Shown here: one piece after another, positions 1 to 7,888 of the stretch
How positions within the stretch are numbered: the first letter of the stretch is position 1
Layout of the letters: each line of letters opens with the position of its first letter
Assembly: GCA_019090845.1 (NCBI GenBank)
Contig: JAHRVD010000002.1
Coordinates: 1-19,999 of the forward strand
DNA length: 19,999 nt
Direction: 5' to 3'
Source of the DNA: Marinosulfonomonas sp.
GTDB taxonomy: Bacteria > Pseudomonadota > Alphaproteobacteria > Rhodobacterales > Rhodobacteraceae
Position numbers and translations under genes: made by a program
The notes under the pieces: generated by a model
Database searches by the model: none
The model's input: only the letters and a program-made list of their open reading frames with translations
What the model was told of the DNA's origin: nothing

Positions 1-1
1 G

Positions 2-676
2 ATGGTGGTGTCCAATGCGGCAGGTTACCCCAAACGCATCCTGATGGAGCGTTACAGACGGTTGGGGTTTGACTTTGCGCCCGGGGATATTGTGACCAGC
101 CGTGACGCCTTGTTGAGCGAACTGGCCACACGCGCGCCGATGCGCTGGGGCATCATGGCGTCTCAGCGGTTCGGGATGGAAGAACTGGACCATCTGGAGT
201 GCCACTTCCTGACCGAGGATCCAGCCAGTTACGAGGCCGCACAAGGCTTCCTGCTGATCGGCAGTGCCGAATGGACCCAAGAGCGTCAGGAATTACTGAT
301 CGAGGCAACCCGCCAAAACCCGCGCCCAGTGTTGGTGGGCAACCCCGATATCGTCGCCCCGCGCGAGGATGGCCTGTCCCGCGAGCCGGGTTTTTATGCA
401 CATGGTCTGGCCGATGAAACCGGGATTAGTCCCGAGTTTTTTGGCAAGCCTTTTGCCAGTATTTACAACCTTGCGCTTGCCGGGTTGGGCGCCAATCCGG
501 ATCGGAACCGCATTTTGATGGTTGGCGACACGCTGCACACGGATGTGCTTGGCGGGCGGGGCGCAGGGGTGTGCACAGCACTGGTCGCAGGCTATGGCTC
601 GCTGGCCAGTTCGGATGTTGGCGCGGCGATAAAACAATCTGGGATCGTGCCGGATTTCGTAATTCAACGGCCCTGA
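2..676 (+). CDS. HAD-superfamily class IIA (NagD-type) phosphatase, C-terminal part
   Basis: Three HAD motifs are visible. The opening VVSNAAGYP fits motif II (Ser/Thr plus Asn), FGKP supplies the motif III lysine, and MVGDTLHTD is motif IV with its Mg2+-binding aspartates. Motif I (DxDG) with the nucleophilic Asp must lie left of the window, so base 2 is not the true start even though an ATG occurs there. The roughly 120 residues between motifs II and III fit a C2 cap, which places it with the NagD/phosphoglycolate/glycerol-phosphate phosphatase group. The substrate cannot be read from the sequence. It stops at TGA 674-676, 11 nt before the stop of the convergent Na+/Pi gene. A role in releasing phosphate from imported organophosphates is only an inference from the neighbours. 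Confidence 0.85.
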   Translation: MVVSNAAGYPKRILMERYRRLGFDFAPGDIVTSRDALLSELATRAPMRWGIMASQRFGMEELDHLECHFLTEDPASYEAAQGFLLIGSAEWTQERQELLIEATRQNPRPVLVGNPDIVAPREDGLSREPGFYAHGLADETGISPEFFGKPFASIYNLALAGLGANPDRNRILMVGDTLHTDVLGGRGAGVCTALVAGYGSLASSDVGAAIKQSGIVPDFVIQRP

Positions 677-687
677 TAGCAAGCGCG

Positions 688-2343
688 CTAGGACCCGTCA
701 GTTTCCGTCAGCCGGCTGGACAGCAGATCCCCGGTTTCTTCCAAAATCGGATAGGCAACCATGGTGAACGCGGTGTTCACCTGCTTTAGAACCCGGATCA
801 TTTCCTGATGGATATTGCTGGTTTCTATGCTTTCAGTTGTGCCTTGGCGCAGCCGCCCAAGATGGGAAACCTGAAGCTGCTGCTCTACCTCGCGCACGCG
901 TTCCTTTTCTTCGGCCAAGGTGCGCGCAACCTCGGCGTCACTGCTCATCAGAATGCTCAGCGCCAGCTGCACATTGGCCAGCACGCGGTCATGGAAATCG
1001 CATAGCTCGTCAAAGCCGCGCTCGGAAAATGACAGCCCGTCTTTGTTCATCCGGCTCGCCATCCGCAGCATGTTCTTGGAAATTGCATCACCTGCTGCCT
1101 CAAAGTTGACCGAGATGTTGGACAGGTCCATGCTTTTGCGCGCAGTATCTTCGTTCAGGCCCGAGCGGTGCAATTGCGCCAGATAAAGCTTGGTATCAAA
1201 ATTCATCCGGTTCACGTCTTCTTCCTGCGCGCGGATCGCTTCGACCAAATCTGCGTCCCAGGTGTCAAACAGCCCCATCACCGGGCCAAGCATGGCCTCT
1301 ATCGTCTCGCCCATGTGCAAAACCTCGCGGGCGGCGCACACGATTGCCAGATCGGGTCGCGCTAACAGGCTTTTATTAAGCGCGCTTGTCCGAACCGGGG
1401 GGGTGGACCCAGATGCAATTTCCGGCAGCATATATTCCAACAGCCGGATCACGCTGTGGATCAGCGGAAACCCAATCAGCAGAACCACGATATTGAACAG
1501 CAGGTGAAAGTTAATCACCTGACGAAACGGCAGCGCGCCTAACCAGCCAAGATCGGGCTCAAGCCAGGCGAATGCACTGACCCCAATCAGCGCCCCACCA
1601 CCGCGCAGGATCAGGTTGCCAATCACAATCCGGCGTGCCGACAGTCGCGCACCAAGCGTCAGTGTAAATGCAATCACCGCACCGCCCAGATTTGCTCCAA
1701 GCACCAGCGCAATAGCCGCATCAACCGACAGGATTTGCTGAACAACAAGCGTCACAAACAACAGGATCGCCGCAACGCTGGAATGCACGATCCAAGCAAA
1801 GGCCACACCGATCAGGAACGCTAAAACCGGGTCTGTAGAAAGGTAACGCATGACCGCCAGAACGCCCTCGCTTTCGCGCAGGGGCGTTGTTGCCGCGCCG
1901 ATCATATCCAGTGATACAAAGACCAGCGCAATCCCGATCAGTATCCGGCCAGTCTGACGGATGGTGCGCTTTTGCGCGCGCAGAAACAGGCTGACCCCGG
2001 CAAGCAATAGCAAAGGCGCCAGCCACGAGGCCCGCACCAGCAGGATTTGCGCCACCACAGCCGAGCCGACATCAGCCCCCAAAAGGATTGCCAGCCCGAC
2101 AACAGCCGTCAGTGTTCCGGCAGCGGCAAAGTTGGTTGTCAGAACAGCAACGGCTGTTGAACTTTGCAGCATCAGCGCTGCCAGCGCACCGGTGGCCGAC
2201 GCACTTGGCAGGCTTTTGGCCGAGTGACGCATCCAGCGACGCAGTTGCACCGAATAGGCACGCTCGACCCCGGTGCGGATCAGGCGCACCGACCACAAAA
2301 GCAACGCGGCCGCGCCGGCCAGCTGGAGGACCAGAAAAATCAC
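688..2343 (-). CDS. Na+/phosphate symporter family protein with C-terminal PhoU-like domain
   Basis: The N-terminal half has two Na/Pi-cotransporter repeats of hydrophobic helices. The first carries the signature QSSTA (about residues 60-64 from the GTG start). The second has HSSVA at about 187-191 in place of the usual QSSxA. After the membrane part, residues of about 350-530 form a charged helical PhoU-like region (for example MDLSNISVNFEAAGDAISKN). The expected role is inner-membrane Na+-coupled phosphate transport. The start is uncertain. The frame is open to a TTG at 2451 (587 aa), but no ATG or clear ribosome site precedes the first membrane helix. I chose GTG 2343 (551 aa), which starts right at that helix. 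It is divergent from ugpB, with a Pho-like box on its own strand upstream, which fits phosphate-starvation control. Confidence 0.88.
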   Translation of the reverse strand: MIFLVLQLAGAAALLLWSVRLIRTGVERAYSVQLRRWMRHSAKSLPSASATGALAALMLQSSTAVAVLTTNFAAAGTLTAVVGLAILLGADVGSAVVAQILLVRASWLAPLLLLAGVSLFLRAQKRTIRQTGRILIGIALVFVSLDMIGAATTPLRESEGVLAVMRYLSTDPVLAFLIGVAFAWIVHSSVAAILLFVTLVVQQILSVDAAIALVLGANLGGAVIAFTLTLGARLSARRIVIGNLILRGGGALIGVSAFAWLEPDLGWLGALPFRQVINFHLLFNIVVLLIGFPLIHSVIRLLEYMLPEIASGSTPPVRTSALNKSLLARPDLAIVCAAREVLHMGETIEAMLGPVMGLFDTWDADLVEAIRAQEEDVNRMNFDTKLYLAQLHRSGLNEDTARKSMDLSNISVNFEAAGDAISKNMLRMASRMNKDGLSFSERGFDELCDFHDRVLANVQLALSILMSSDAEVARTLAEEKERVREVEQQLQVSHLGRLRQGTTESIETSNIHQEMIRVLKQVNTAFTMVAYPILEETGDLLSSRLTETDGS

Positions 2344-2506
2344 GGGCGCTCGATTTGCTTGAAAAACATCCGGGGATCGTAAGATTTCCCCATCAACCGG
2401 GATAGAAAAAATAAGTGTTGCACCACTGGATCGTGCTCCTGACGCTGTCAACTAATACCGAAAATATGTTAGCGATAACTGGACATACCACCGGTTTTCG
2501 CCCAAT

Positions 2507-2524
2507 GTAACAGAATTATGACAA
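2507..2524 (-). promoter_or_regulatory. PhoB-type box (Pho box)
   Basis: On the minus strand the sequence reads TTGTCATAATTCTGTTAC. It matches the enterobacterial Pho-box consensus (two CTGTCAT-like 7-mers spaced by four A/T bases) at about 15 of 18 positions by eye. Downstream on the same strand a TTACAT/TATGTC pair spaced 17 bases could serve as a promoter for the Na+/Pi gene. E. coli ugp is a known PhoB target, so the box may also serve ugpBAEC in the other direction. A near copy occurs at 11189-11206. Confidence 0.65.
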
Positions 2525-2568
2525 GTCAAAATCTGGCGTATCATCGCCAATCCGTGGCTGTCGTGGGA

Positions 2569-2599
2569 TTGAGTAACGAGAAAAAGGAAACGACATAAT
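2569..2599 (+). promoter_or_regulatory. Candidate ugpBAEC promoter
   Basis: TTGAGT (2569-2574) and CATAAT (2594-2599) are spaced 19 bases, a little long for a sigma-70 promoter. They would give a leader of about 45 nt before ugpB. Just upstream, CTGTCGT at 2558-2564 resembles one Pho half-site, but its partner is poor. This is a weak call. Confidence 0.3.
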
Positions 2600-2650
2600 T
2601 CTTTTACACAGAACGATTAGATTTTTAACAAGGAAACCTGGGAGAAACTC

Positions 2651-3961
2651 ATGAAAATCAAAACTTTGGGCCTCGCGCTCGCGTCGAGTCTGGTGCTGAC
2701 AGGCACCGCTTATGCGCAAACCGAAATTCAATGGTGGCACGCCTTCACCGGCCGTCTGGGTGATCTGCTTGCAGAGCAGATCGACCAATTCAACGCCAGC
2801 CAAAGCGACTATGTTGTCGTTGGTAGCCACAAGGGTAATTATTCCGAAACACTGAATGCGGGCATCGCGGCATTCCGTGCCGGTGAACAGCCCCATATCA
2901 TGATGGTATTTGAGGTCGGCACTGCCACAATGATGGCCGCCAAGGGTGCTGTCGTGCCGGTGTACAAAGTGATGGCCGACGCCGGTGTGCCGTTTGATGC
3001 CGATGCCTATATGGGCGCGGTCAAAGGCTATTATACCACGCCTGAGGGCGACATGCTCTCCCTGCCCTATAACTCGTCCACACCGGTTCTTTATGTGAAC
3101 CGCGACGCGTTTTCCGCCGCCGGACTGGACCCGGATATGGACCTGTCCACATGGCAGAACGTAGGCAAGGCGCTGGACGGCCTAAAGGCCGGTGGAAGCA
3201 CCTGCCCGCTGACAACCGCATGGCAAAGCTGGGTGCATCTGGAAAACATGTCCACATGGCATGATGTTCCGTTCGCAACCAAAGAAAACGGTTTTGGCGG
3301 TCTGGACACAGAGCTGGCATTTAACGGCCCCGTTCAGGTCAAACACATCCAGCAAATGGGTGACTGGGCGCGTGACGGCAAGTTCATCTACGCCGGTCGT
3401 CGCAACGAGGGCGGTGCAAACTTCCGCGCTGGAGAATGTGCTTTGTTCACCGAATCCTCTGCCGGTTATGCAGGTGTGAAAAAAGAGGCCAAGTTTGCCT
3501 TTGAAATCCGCACCTTGCCCTATTGGGATGGTGTAGACGGTGCGCCACAAAACACCATCATCGGTGGGTCATCGCTTTGGGTGATGGCTGGTAAAACTGC
3601 GGACGAATACAAAGGCGTCGGACAGTTCCTGGCGTTCCTTTCAACGTCTGATATTCAAGCCAAGTGGCACCAGAACACCGGCTATCTGCCGATCACCAAT
3701 GCCGCTGCCGATCAGACAAAAGCCGAAGGTTTTTATGAAAAGAACCCCGGCACTGACATTGCTGGCATGCAGATGACAAGCAAGGCGCCGACCGCCAATT
3801 CCAAAGGTCTGCGTCTGGGATCGTTTGACCAGATCCGCGGCATCATCGACGAAGAACTGGAAGCAGTTTGGTCCGGTGACAAGACGGCCCAGGAAGCAAT
3901 GGACAGCGCTGTTGAGCGGGGCAATGTTCTGTTGCGTCGCTTTGAGCAGGCCAACGGCTAA
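2651..3961 (+). CDS. ugpB: sn-Glycerol-3-phosphate ABC transporter, periplasmic binding protein UgpB
   Basis: This is the periplasmic receptor that captures sn-glycerol-3-phosphate (and glycerophosphodiesters in some species) for UgpAEC. Residues 1-22 are a Sec signal peptide ending AYA before Gln23. Stretches shared with E. coli UgpB as I know it include [70 protein letters not shown] and [11 protein letters not shown]. They run almost end to end, so the identification is firm. The 436-aa length is usual for the family. ATG 2651 follows GGGAG with about 6 nt spacing. It is first in ugpBAEC. The hairpin after its stop probably keeps its transcript more abundant than the rest. Confidence 0.97.
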   Translation: MKIKTLGLALASSLVLTGTAYAQTEIQWWHAFTGRLGDLLAEQIDQFNASQSDYVVVGSHKGNYSETLNAGIAAFRAGEQPHIMMVFEVGTATMMAAKGAVVPVYKVMADAGVPFDADAYMGAVKGYYTTPEGDMLSLPYNSSTPVLYVNRDAFSAAGLDPDMDLSTWQNVGKALDGLKAGGSTCPLTTAWQSWVHLENMSTWHDVPFATKENGFGGLDTELAFNGPVQVKHIQQMGDWARDGKFIYAGRRNEGGANFRAGECALFTESSAGYAGVKKEAKFAFEIRTLPYWDGVDGAPQNTIIGGSSLWVMAGKTADEYKGVGQFLAFLSTSDIQAKWHQNTGYLPITNAAADQTKAEGFYEKNPGTDIAGMQMTSKAPTANSKGLRLGSFDQIRGIIDEELEAVWSGDKTAQEAMDSAVERGNVLLRRFEQANG

Positions 3962-3969
3962 GGCACGCT

Positions 3970-3997
3970 GGCGCAGCCCGGATTTTCGGGCTGCGCC
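3970..3997 (+). terminator. Intercistronic hairpin between ugpB and ugpA (attenuator or mRNA stabiliser)
   Basis: A perfect 11-bp inverted repeat, with arms GGCGCAGCCCG and CGGGCTGCGCC and the 6-nt loop GATTTT, starts 9 nt after the ugpB stop. No T-run follows, so it is not a full intrinsic terminator. This placement after a binding-protein gene is common in ABC operons, where it protects the 3' end of the first cistron and lowers downstream expression. Confidence 0.75.
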
Positions 3998-4008
3998 GCA
4001 GATACCCC

Positions 4009-4890
4009 ATGGAAAAACGCGTAACATTTAAAGGCTGGATGCTGCCTCTGTGCCTGCTGGCACCACAGGTCATCATTACGGCTGTGTTCTTTTTTTACCC
4101 GGCCGGGCAAGCCGTCTGGCAGTCGATGTTCATTCCCGATCCGTTCGGGCTAAAATCGCAATTCGTCGGCTTTGGTAACTTTGAATTTTTGCTAAGCGAC
4201 CGCTATTACCGGGCAGCCTTTGCTACAACGGCGATATTTTCGGGCCTCGTCACAGTCGTTTCAATGGGATTGGCGCTGTATCTGGCGGTGCTGGCGGACC
4301 GGCTGATCAAAGGCTCTGGCGTCTATCGCACCTTGCTGATCTGGCCCTATGCCGTTGCCCCAGCCGTTGCCGGTGTGCTGTGGCTGTTCATGTTTAACAC
4401 CCGTGTCGGGGTTGTGGCATGGTATCTGGGTCTGCTTGGTTATGACTGGAACCATGTGCTGAATGAGGCCGAAGCAATGGGGCTGGTTGTTGCCGCCTCA
4501 TCCTGGGGCCGGGTCAGCTATAACTTTTTGTTCTTCCTTGCCGGGCTGCAGGCGATCCCGAAATCGGTGATCGAGGCGGCGGCAATTGATGGCGCCCGTT
4601 TCTGGACGCGGTTTCGCACGATCGTCTTTCCGCTGCTGTCGCCCACCACGTTTTTCCTGCTGGTCGTCAACATCGTCTATGCGTTCTTTGAAACCTTTGG
4701 CGTCATTCACACGATCACCAGCGGCGGGCCGCAGCAGGCCACGACCATTCTGGTCTACAAAGTCTTTGCCGATGGCTTCGTGGGGCAGGATCTGGGTTCA
4801 TCTGCGGCGCAGTCGGTGATTTTGCTGATTGTCGTCGGTGCAATGACCATCATCCAGTTCAAATTTGTCGAACGACGGGTGCATTACTGA
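4009..4890 (+). CDS. ugpA: sn-Glycerol-3-phosphate ABC transporter permease UgpA
   Basis: This is an inner-membrane permease subunit (293 aa, six predicted hydrophobic segments) that pairs with UgpE to form the glycerol-3-phosphate channel. Features shared with E. coli UgpA include LLAPQVIIT near the start, [23 protein letters not shown] helix III, YDWNH and the SGGPQQATT loop. The cytoplasmic EAA loop ([14 protein letters not shown]) contacts the ATPase. ATG 4009 begins 12 nt after the intercistronic hairpin, and no strong ribosome site is visible. Its TGA shares one base with the ugpE ATG (TGATG), which implies translational coupling. Confidence 0.96.
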   Translation: MEKRVTFKGWMLPLCLLAPQVIITAVFFFYPAGQAVWQSMFIPDPFGLKSQFVGFGNFEFLLSDRYYRAAFATTAIFSGLVTVVSMGLALYLAVLADRLIKGSGVYRTLLIWPYAVAPAVAGVLWLFMFNTRVGVVAWYLGLLGYDWNHVLNEAEAMGLVVAASSWGRVSYNFLFFLAGLQAIPKSVIEAAAIDGARFWTRFRTIVFPLLSPTTFFLLVVNIVYAFFETFGVIHTITSGGPQQATTILVYKVFADGFVGQDLGSSAAQSVILLIVVGAMTIIQFKFVERRVHY

Positions 4891-5735
4891 TGTCGGGCAT
4901 GGTTGAAAAACGCGGTGCCGGATATTGGCTGACCCATGTCGGCCTGATCATTGGCGTGCTGATTATCTTTTTCCCGATCTGGCTGGCCTTTGTCGCCTCG
5001 ACCGTGACCCAGCCTGAAATTGTGCATCCGCCAATGCCGCTTTGGCCCGGGGATCAGTTCTTTAACAATTACCGCTCGGCACTGGTTTCAGGCATAAACG
5101 CCCCGGTTGCCCGGATGCTGGCCAACTCGATGGTGATGGCGCTTGGCATTGCTCTGGGTAAAATCCTGATCTCGATCCTGTCAGCATTCGCCATCGTCTA
5201 TTTCCGCTTTCCGGGGCGCAAAGTATTCTTCTGGCTGATATTCCTGACACTGATGTTGCCCGTCGAGGTGCGCATCGTGCCCACCTACGAAGTTGTCGCC
5301 GGGTTTGGCATGCTCAACAGCTATTCGGGCCTGATCTTTCCGCTGATCGCCTCGGCCACGGCCACCTTTCTGTTTCGCCAGTTTTTCATGACTGTCCCCG
5401 ATGAACTGGCCGAGGCCGCGCGCGTTGATGGTGCCCGCCCGATGCGGTTCTTTTGGGACATCCTTTTGCCGATGAGCCGCACAAATATTGCCGCTTTGTT
5501 TGTGATCCTGTTCATCTATGGCTGGAACCAATATCTTTGGCCGCTGCTGATCACCACCGACCCGGATATGAACACCATCGTCATGGGCATCAAACAGATG
5601 TTCCCAAGCGGCGACGACATTGCCGATTGGCCGGTTATCATGGCGACCTCGATCCTTGCGATGGTCCCGCCGATCATTGTCGTAATATCAATGCAGAAAC
5701 TTTTCATCCGCGGACTTGTGGACAGCGAGAAATAG
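4890..5735 (+). CDS. ugpE: sn-Glycerol-3-phosphate ABC transporter permease UgpE
   Basis: Second inner-membrane permease of the Ugp importer (281 aa). The first membrane helix is at about residues 12-32. Further hydrophobic stretches follow, and the EAA loop [17 protein letters not shown] sits ahead of the last two helices. The motifs [15 protein letters not shown] and NQYLWPLL are typical of UgpE/MalG-type subunits. The start ATG 4890 overlaps the ugpA stop by one base. A second ATG three codons downstream (4899) is possible but less well coupled. Three bases separate its stop from ugpC. Confidence 0.95.
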   Translation: MSGMVEKRGAGYWLTHVGLIIGVLIIFFPIWLAFVASTVTQPEIVHPPMPLWPGDQFFNNYRSALVSGINAPVARMLANSMVMALGIALGKILISILSAFAIVYFRFPGRKVFFWLIFLTLMLPVEVRIVPTYEVVAGFGMLNSYSGLIFPLIASATATFLFRQFFMTVPDELAEAARVDGARPMRFFWDILLPMSRTNIAALFVILFIYGWNQYLWPLLITTDPDMNTIVMGIKQMFPSGDDIADWPVIMATSILAMVPPIIVVISMQKLFIRGLVDSEK

Positions 5736-5738
5736 ACC

Positions 5739-6761
5739 ATGGCTACGATTAAACTGGACGCCCTGAAAAAAAGTTTTGGCAAGGTCGACGTGATCCACGG
5801 TGTCGATATCGACATTAAGGACGGCGAATTTATCGTCATCGTCGGCCCGTCTGGCTGTGGGAAATCGACGATGCTGCGGATGGTTGCAGGGCTTGAAACG
5901 GTTACATCCGGCGAGGTTCAGATCAACGGCGTCGGCGTCAATGACAAGGAACCGATGGATCGCAATATCGCGATGGTGTTCCAGAATTACGCGCTTTATC
6001 CGCATATGAGCGTGTTTGACAACATGGCTTACGGGCTGAAGATTGCCAAAACCCCCAAGGAAGAGATCGCCGAGCGGGTGCAGGCCGCAGCCAAGCTGTT
6101 GCAGCTTGAAGAATATCTTGAACGCAAACCGCGCGAACTGTCGGGCGGGCAGCGCCAGCGTGTAGCGATGGGGCGCGCGATTGTGCGCAAACCGGACGTG
6201 TTCCTGTTTGATGAACCACTTTCAAACCTTGACGCAAAACTGCGCGTTCAGATGCGCCTTGAGATCAAGCAATTGCAAAAATCCCTTGGCGTCACAGCAC
6301 TTTACGTCACGCACGATCAGGTCGAGGCGATGACGCTGGCCGACCGGATGATCGTAATGAATGGCGGGGTGGCCGATCAGATCGGCGCACCGCTTGAGGT
6401 TTACAAAAACCCCAAGACGGCCTTTGTCGCAGGCTTCATCGGCTCACCGGCCACGAATTTTCTGACGGCCACCGATTTGGCCGGTGTGGTCGAGGTTGGG
6501 GACGGAACGCTTGGTATCCGCCCTGAACATCTGCAGCTTTGCCCGGCTGGCGAAGGCTCGCTGAATGTTGATGTGCTTTATACCGAGGCCCTTGGCGCCG
6601 AAACGCTGATCCACGCCAAATTGGCAAATGGTGCACCGATTACAGTGCGACAGGATGGCCAGATGGAGTTGCCGGAAAGTGGCGCAAATCTGGATGTGCG
6701 CTGGCAGGCGGATGCGGTGATGCTGTTTGATAAGAACGGGCAGCGGGTGGCCAACGCCTAG
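5739..6761 (+). CDS. ugpC: sn-Glycerol-3-phosphate ABC transporter ATP-binding protein UgpC
   Basis: This is the cytoplasmic ATPase that powers UgpAE. Walker A is GPSGCGKS at 36-43, the signature LSGGQ at 134-138, Walker B ends in D158-E159, the D-loop is SNLD, and the H-loop histidine is H192. The C-terminal third is the TOBE-type regulatory domain of the MalK/UgpC class. The 340-aa length is slightly shorter than E. coli UgpC. Its place directly behind ugpBAE separates it from other MalK-like ATPases. There is no ugpQ (glycerophosphodiesterase) after it. The gene converges on the next ATPase gene, with 40 bases between stops and no clear terminator there. Confidence 0.95.
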   Translation: MATIKLDALKKSFGKVDVIHGVDIDIKDGEFIVIVGPSGCGKSTMLRMVAGLETVTSGEVQINGVGVNDKEPMDRNIAMVFQNYALYPHMSVFDNMAYGLKIAKTPKEEIAERVQAAAKLLQLEEYLERKPRELSGGQRQRVAMGRAIVRKPDVFLFDEPLSNLDAKLRVQMRLEIKQLQKSLGVTALYVTHDQVEAMTLADRMIVMNGGVADQIGAPLEVYKNPKTAFVAGFIGSPATNFLTATDLAGVVEVGDGTLGIRPEHLQLCPAGEGSLNVDVLYTEALGAETLIHAKLANGAPITVRQDGQMELPESGANLDVRWQADAVMLFDKNGQRVANA

Positions 6762-6801
6762 CGCGGTTTATTCTTACATCAGAACAAAGCGCCAACGCCC
6801 C

Positions 6802-7884
6802 CTATTGCGCAGGCAACAACACCGGGCCCTTTTCATCAAAGCTGAGCATCACACCCTCGCCCGGCACCAGCGCGTCGTCCACATCATCAAGTATTGCAAA
6901 AACCTGCCCGAAATCACCTGAAACGACGTATTCCATGTGGCTGCCCACATAGGTCGCCTTTTCTATCTGCGCCTTGATGCCCGCCCCGGTAGCACCGCGC
7001 ACCAGCCGCATCCGGCTTGGGCGAATAGCAACGGTTGCGGGGCCGGGTTCCATTCCACGCGCCTCCAGCTTGTGGCGATAGCCCGACATATCAATCTGGG
7101 CGATCCCACCGGTCACCTTTTGTATCGTGCAATCAATCAGGTTCGCTTCACCGATGAAATCCGCGACAAACCGGTCGGCGGGGGCGTCATAAAGTTCGCG
7201 CGGCGTGCCGATCTGGGCAATGCCAGCATTGCGCATCACCACGATCTGGTCTGAAACGGCCAGCGCCTCTTCCTGATCATGGGTCACATAGACCACCGTC
7301 AGCCCCAGATTTTGCTGAATTTCACGAATTTCTTCGCGCACCTGGCGGCGCAGTTTCGCATCCAAATTGGACAAGGGTTCATCAAACAGTAACACCTGCG
7401 GTTCCAGCACCAAAGCCCGCGCCACAGCCACCCGTTGCTGTTGCCCGCCTGACAGTTCGCTTGGCAAGCGCGCGCCAAATTCACCCAGCCCCACTAAATC
7501 CAGACCGGCGCGGGCACGATCGTGGGTTTCGACCTTGTCAAAGCCGGAAAACTTTAGCCCGTAAGACACGTTTTCAATCACGCTCATATGCGGGAACAAG
7601 GCGTAAGACTGGAACACCATCGAGACATCGCGATCCGTGGCAGGCAATTTCGTCACATCGCGATCACCGATCATGATCTGCCCGCTGGTAACCATTTCCA
7701 GCCCCGCGATCATCCGCAACATCGTCGTTTTTCCGCAGCCCGAAGGCCCCAGCAGCGTGACCAGTGTTCCGGCCTCGATCTCGAGCGAAACATCGTCTAC
7801 CGCCAGAACCGTTTTGCCATATTTTTTGCTGACATTTCGAAAGCTGACAGAGGCCGCTTTGCTGTTGATAGGGGTGCCTGCCAT
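6802..7884 (-). CDS. ABC transporter ATP-binding protein of the Afu/Fbp (FbpC-like) importer
   Basis: Cytoplasmic ATPase of the three-gene importer on this strand. Walker A is GPSGCGKT at 46-53, the signature LSGGQ at 144-148, Walker B ends in D168-E169, and the H-loop is H202. A C-terminal TOBE-like region follows (for example VAIRPSRMRLV). This is the arrangement of FbpC/AfuC/PotA-type ATPases, and sequence alone does not name the substrate. I chose ATG 7884 (360 aa) over an upstream in-frame start at 7923. GGAGG lies 8 nt before ATG 7884, inside the last codons of the permease gene, which ends 4 nt upstream. The binding protein and its promoter region point to sugar phosphate more than iron. 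Confidence 0.92.
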   Translation of the reverse strand: MAGTPINSKAASVSFRNVSKKYGKTVLAVDDVSLEIEAGTLVTLLGPSGCGKTTMLRMIAGLEMVTSGQIMIGDRDVTKLPATDRDVSMVFQSYALFPHMSVIENVSYGLKFSGFDKVETHDRARAGLDLVGLGEFGARLPSELSGGQQQRVAVARALVLEPQVLLFDEPLSNLDAKLRRQVREEIREIQQNLGLTVVYVTHDQEEALAVSDQIVVMRNAGIAQIGTPRELYDAPADRFVADFIGEANLIDCTIQKVTGGIAQIDMSGYRHKLEARGMEPGPATVAIRPSRMRLVRGATGAGIKAQIEKATYVGSHMEYVVSGDFGQVFAILDDVDDALVPGEGVMLSFDEKGPVLLPAQ

Positions 7885-7888
7885 TGTC

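Larger units (their letters stand above)
2344..2650. other. Divergent regulatory region between Na+/Pi gene and ugpB
   Basis: This 307-base stretch (about 200 bases if the TTG start at 2451 is used) separates the two divergent phosphate-uptake genes. It is more AT-rich than its flanks. It holds the Pho-like box at 2507-2524, a possible ugp promoter near 2569-2599 and the ugpB ribosome site GGAG at 2641-2644. I found no further convincing gene. Confidence 0.8.

Noticed and set aside
2340..2369. Nine-codon ORF (ATG 2369, minus strand) whose stop overlaps the GTG 2343 start of the Na+/Pi gene
   Set aside because: It resembles a leader peptide but has no ribosome site at a sensible distance and no amino-acid pattern, so chance is likely.
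2558..2575. Second Pho box on the + strand directly in front of ugpB
   Set aside because: The first half-site CTGTCGT is good but the second matches at only two or three positions, so it is mentioned only within the promoter call.
6762..6801. Bidirectional terminator between convergent ugpC and the ATPase gene
   Set aside because: No inverted repeat of useful length was found in these 40 bases.
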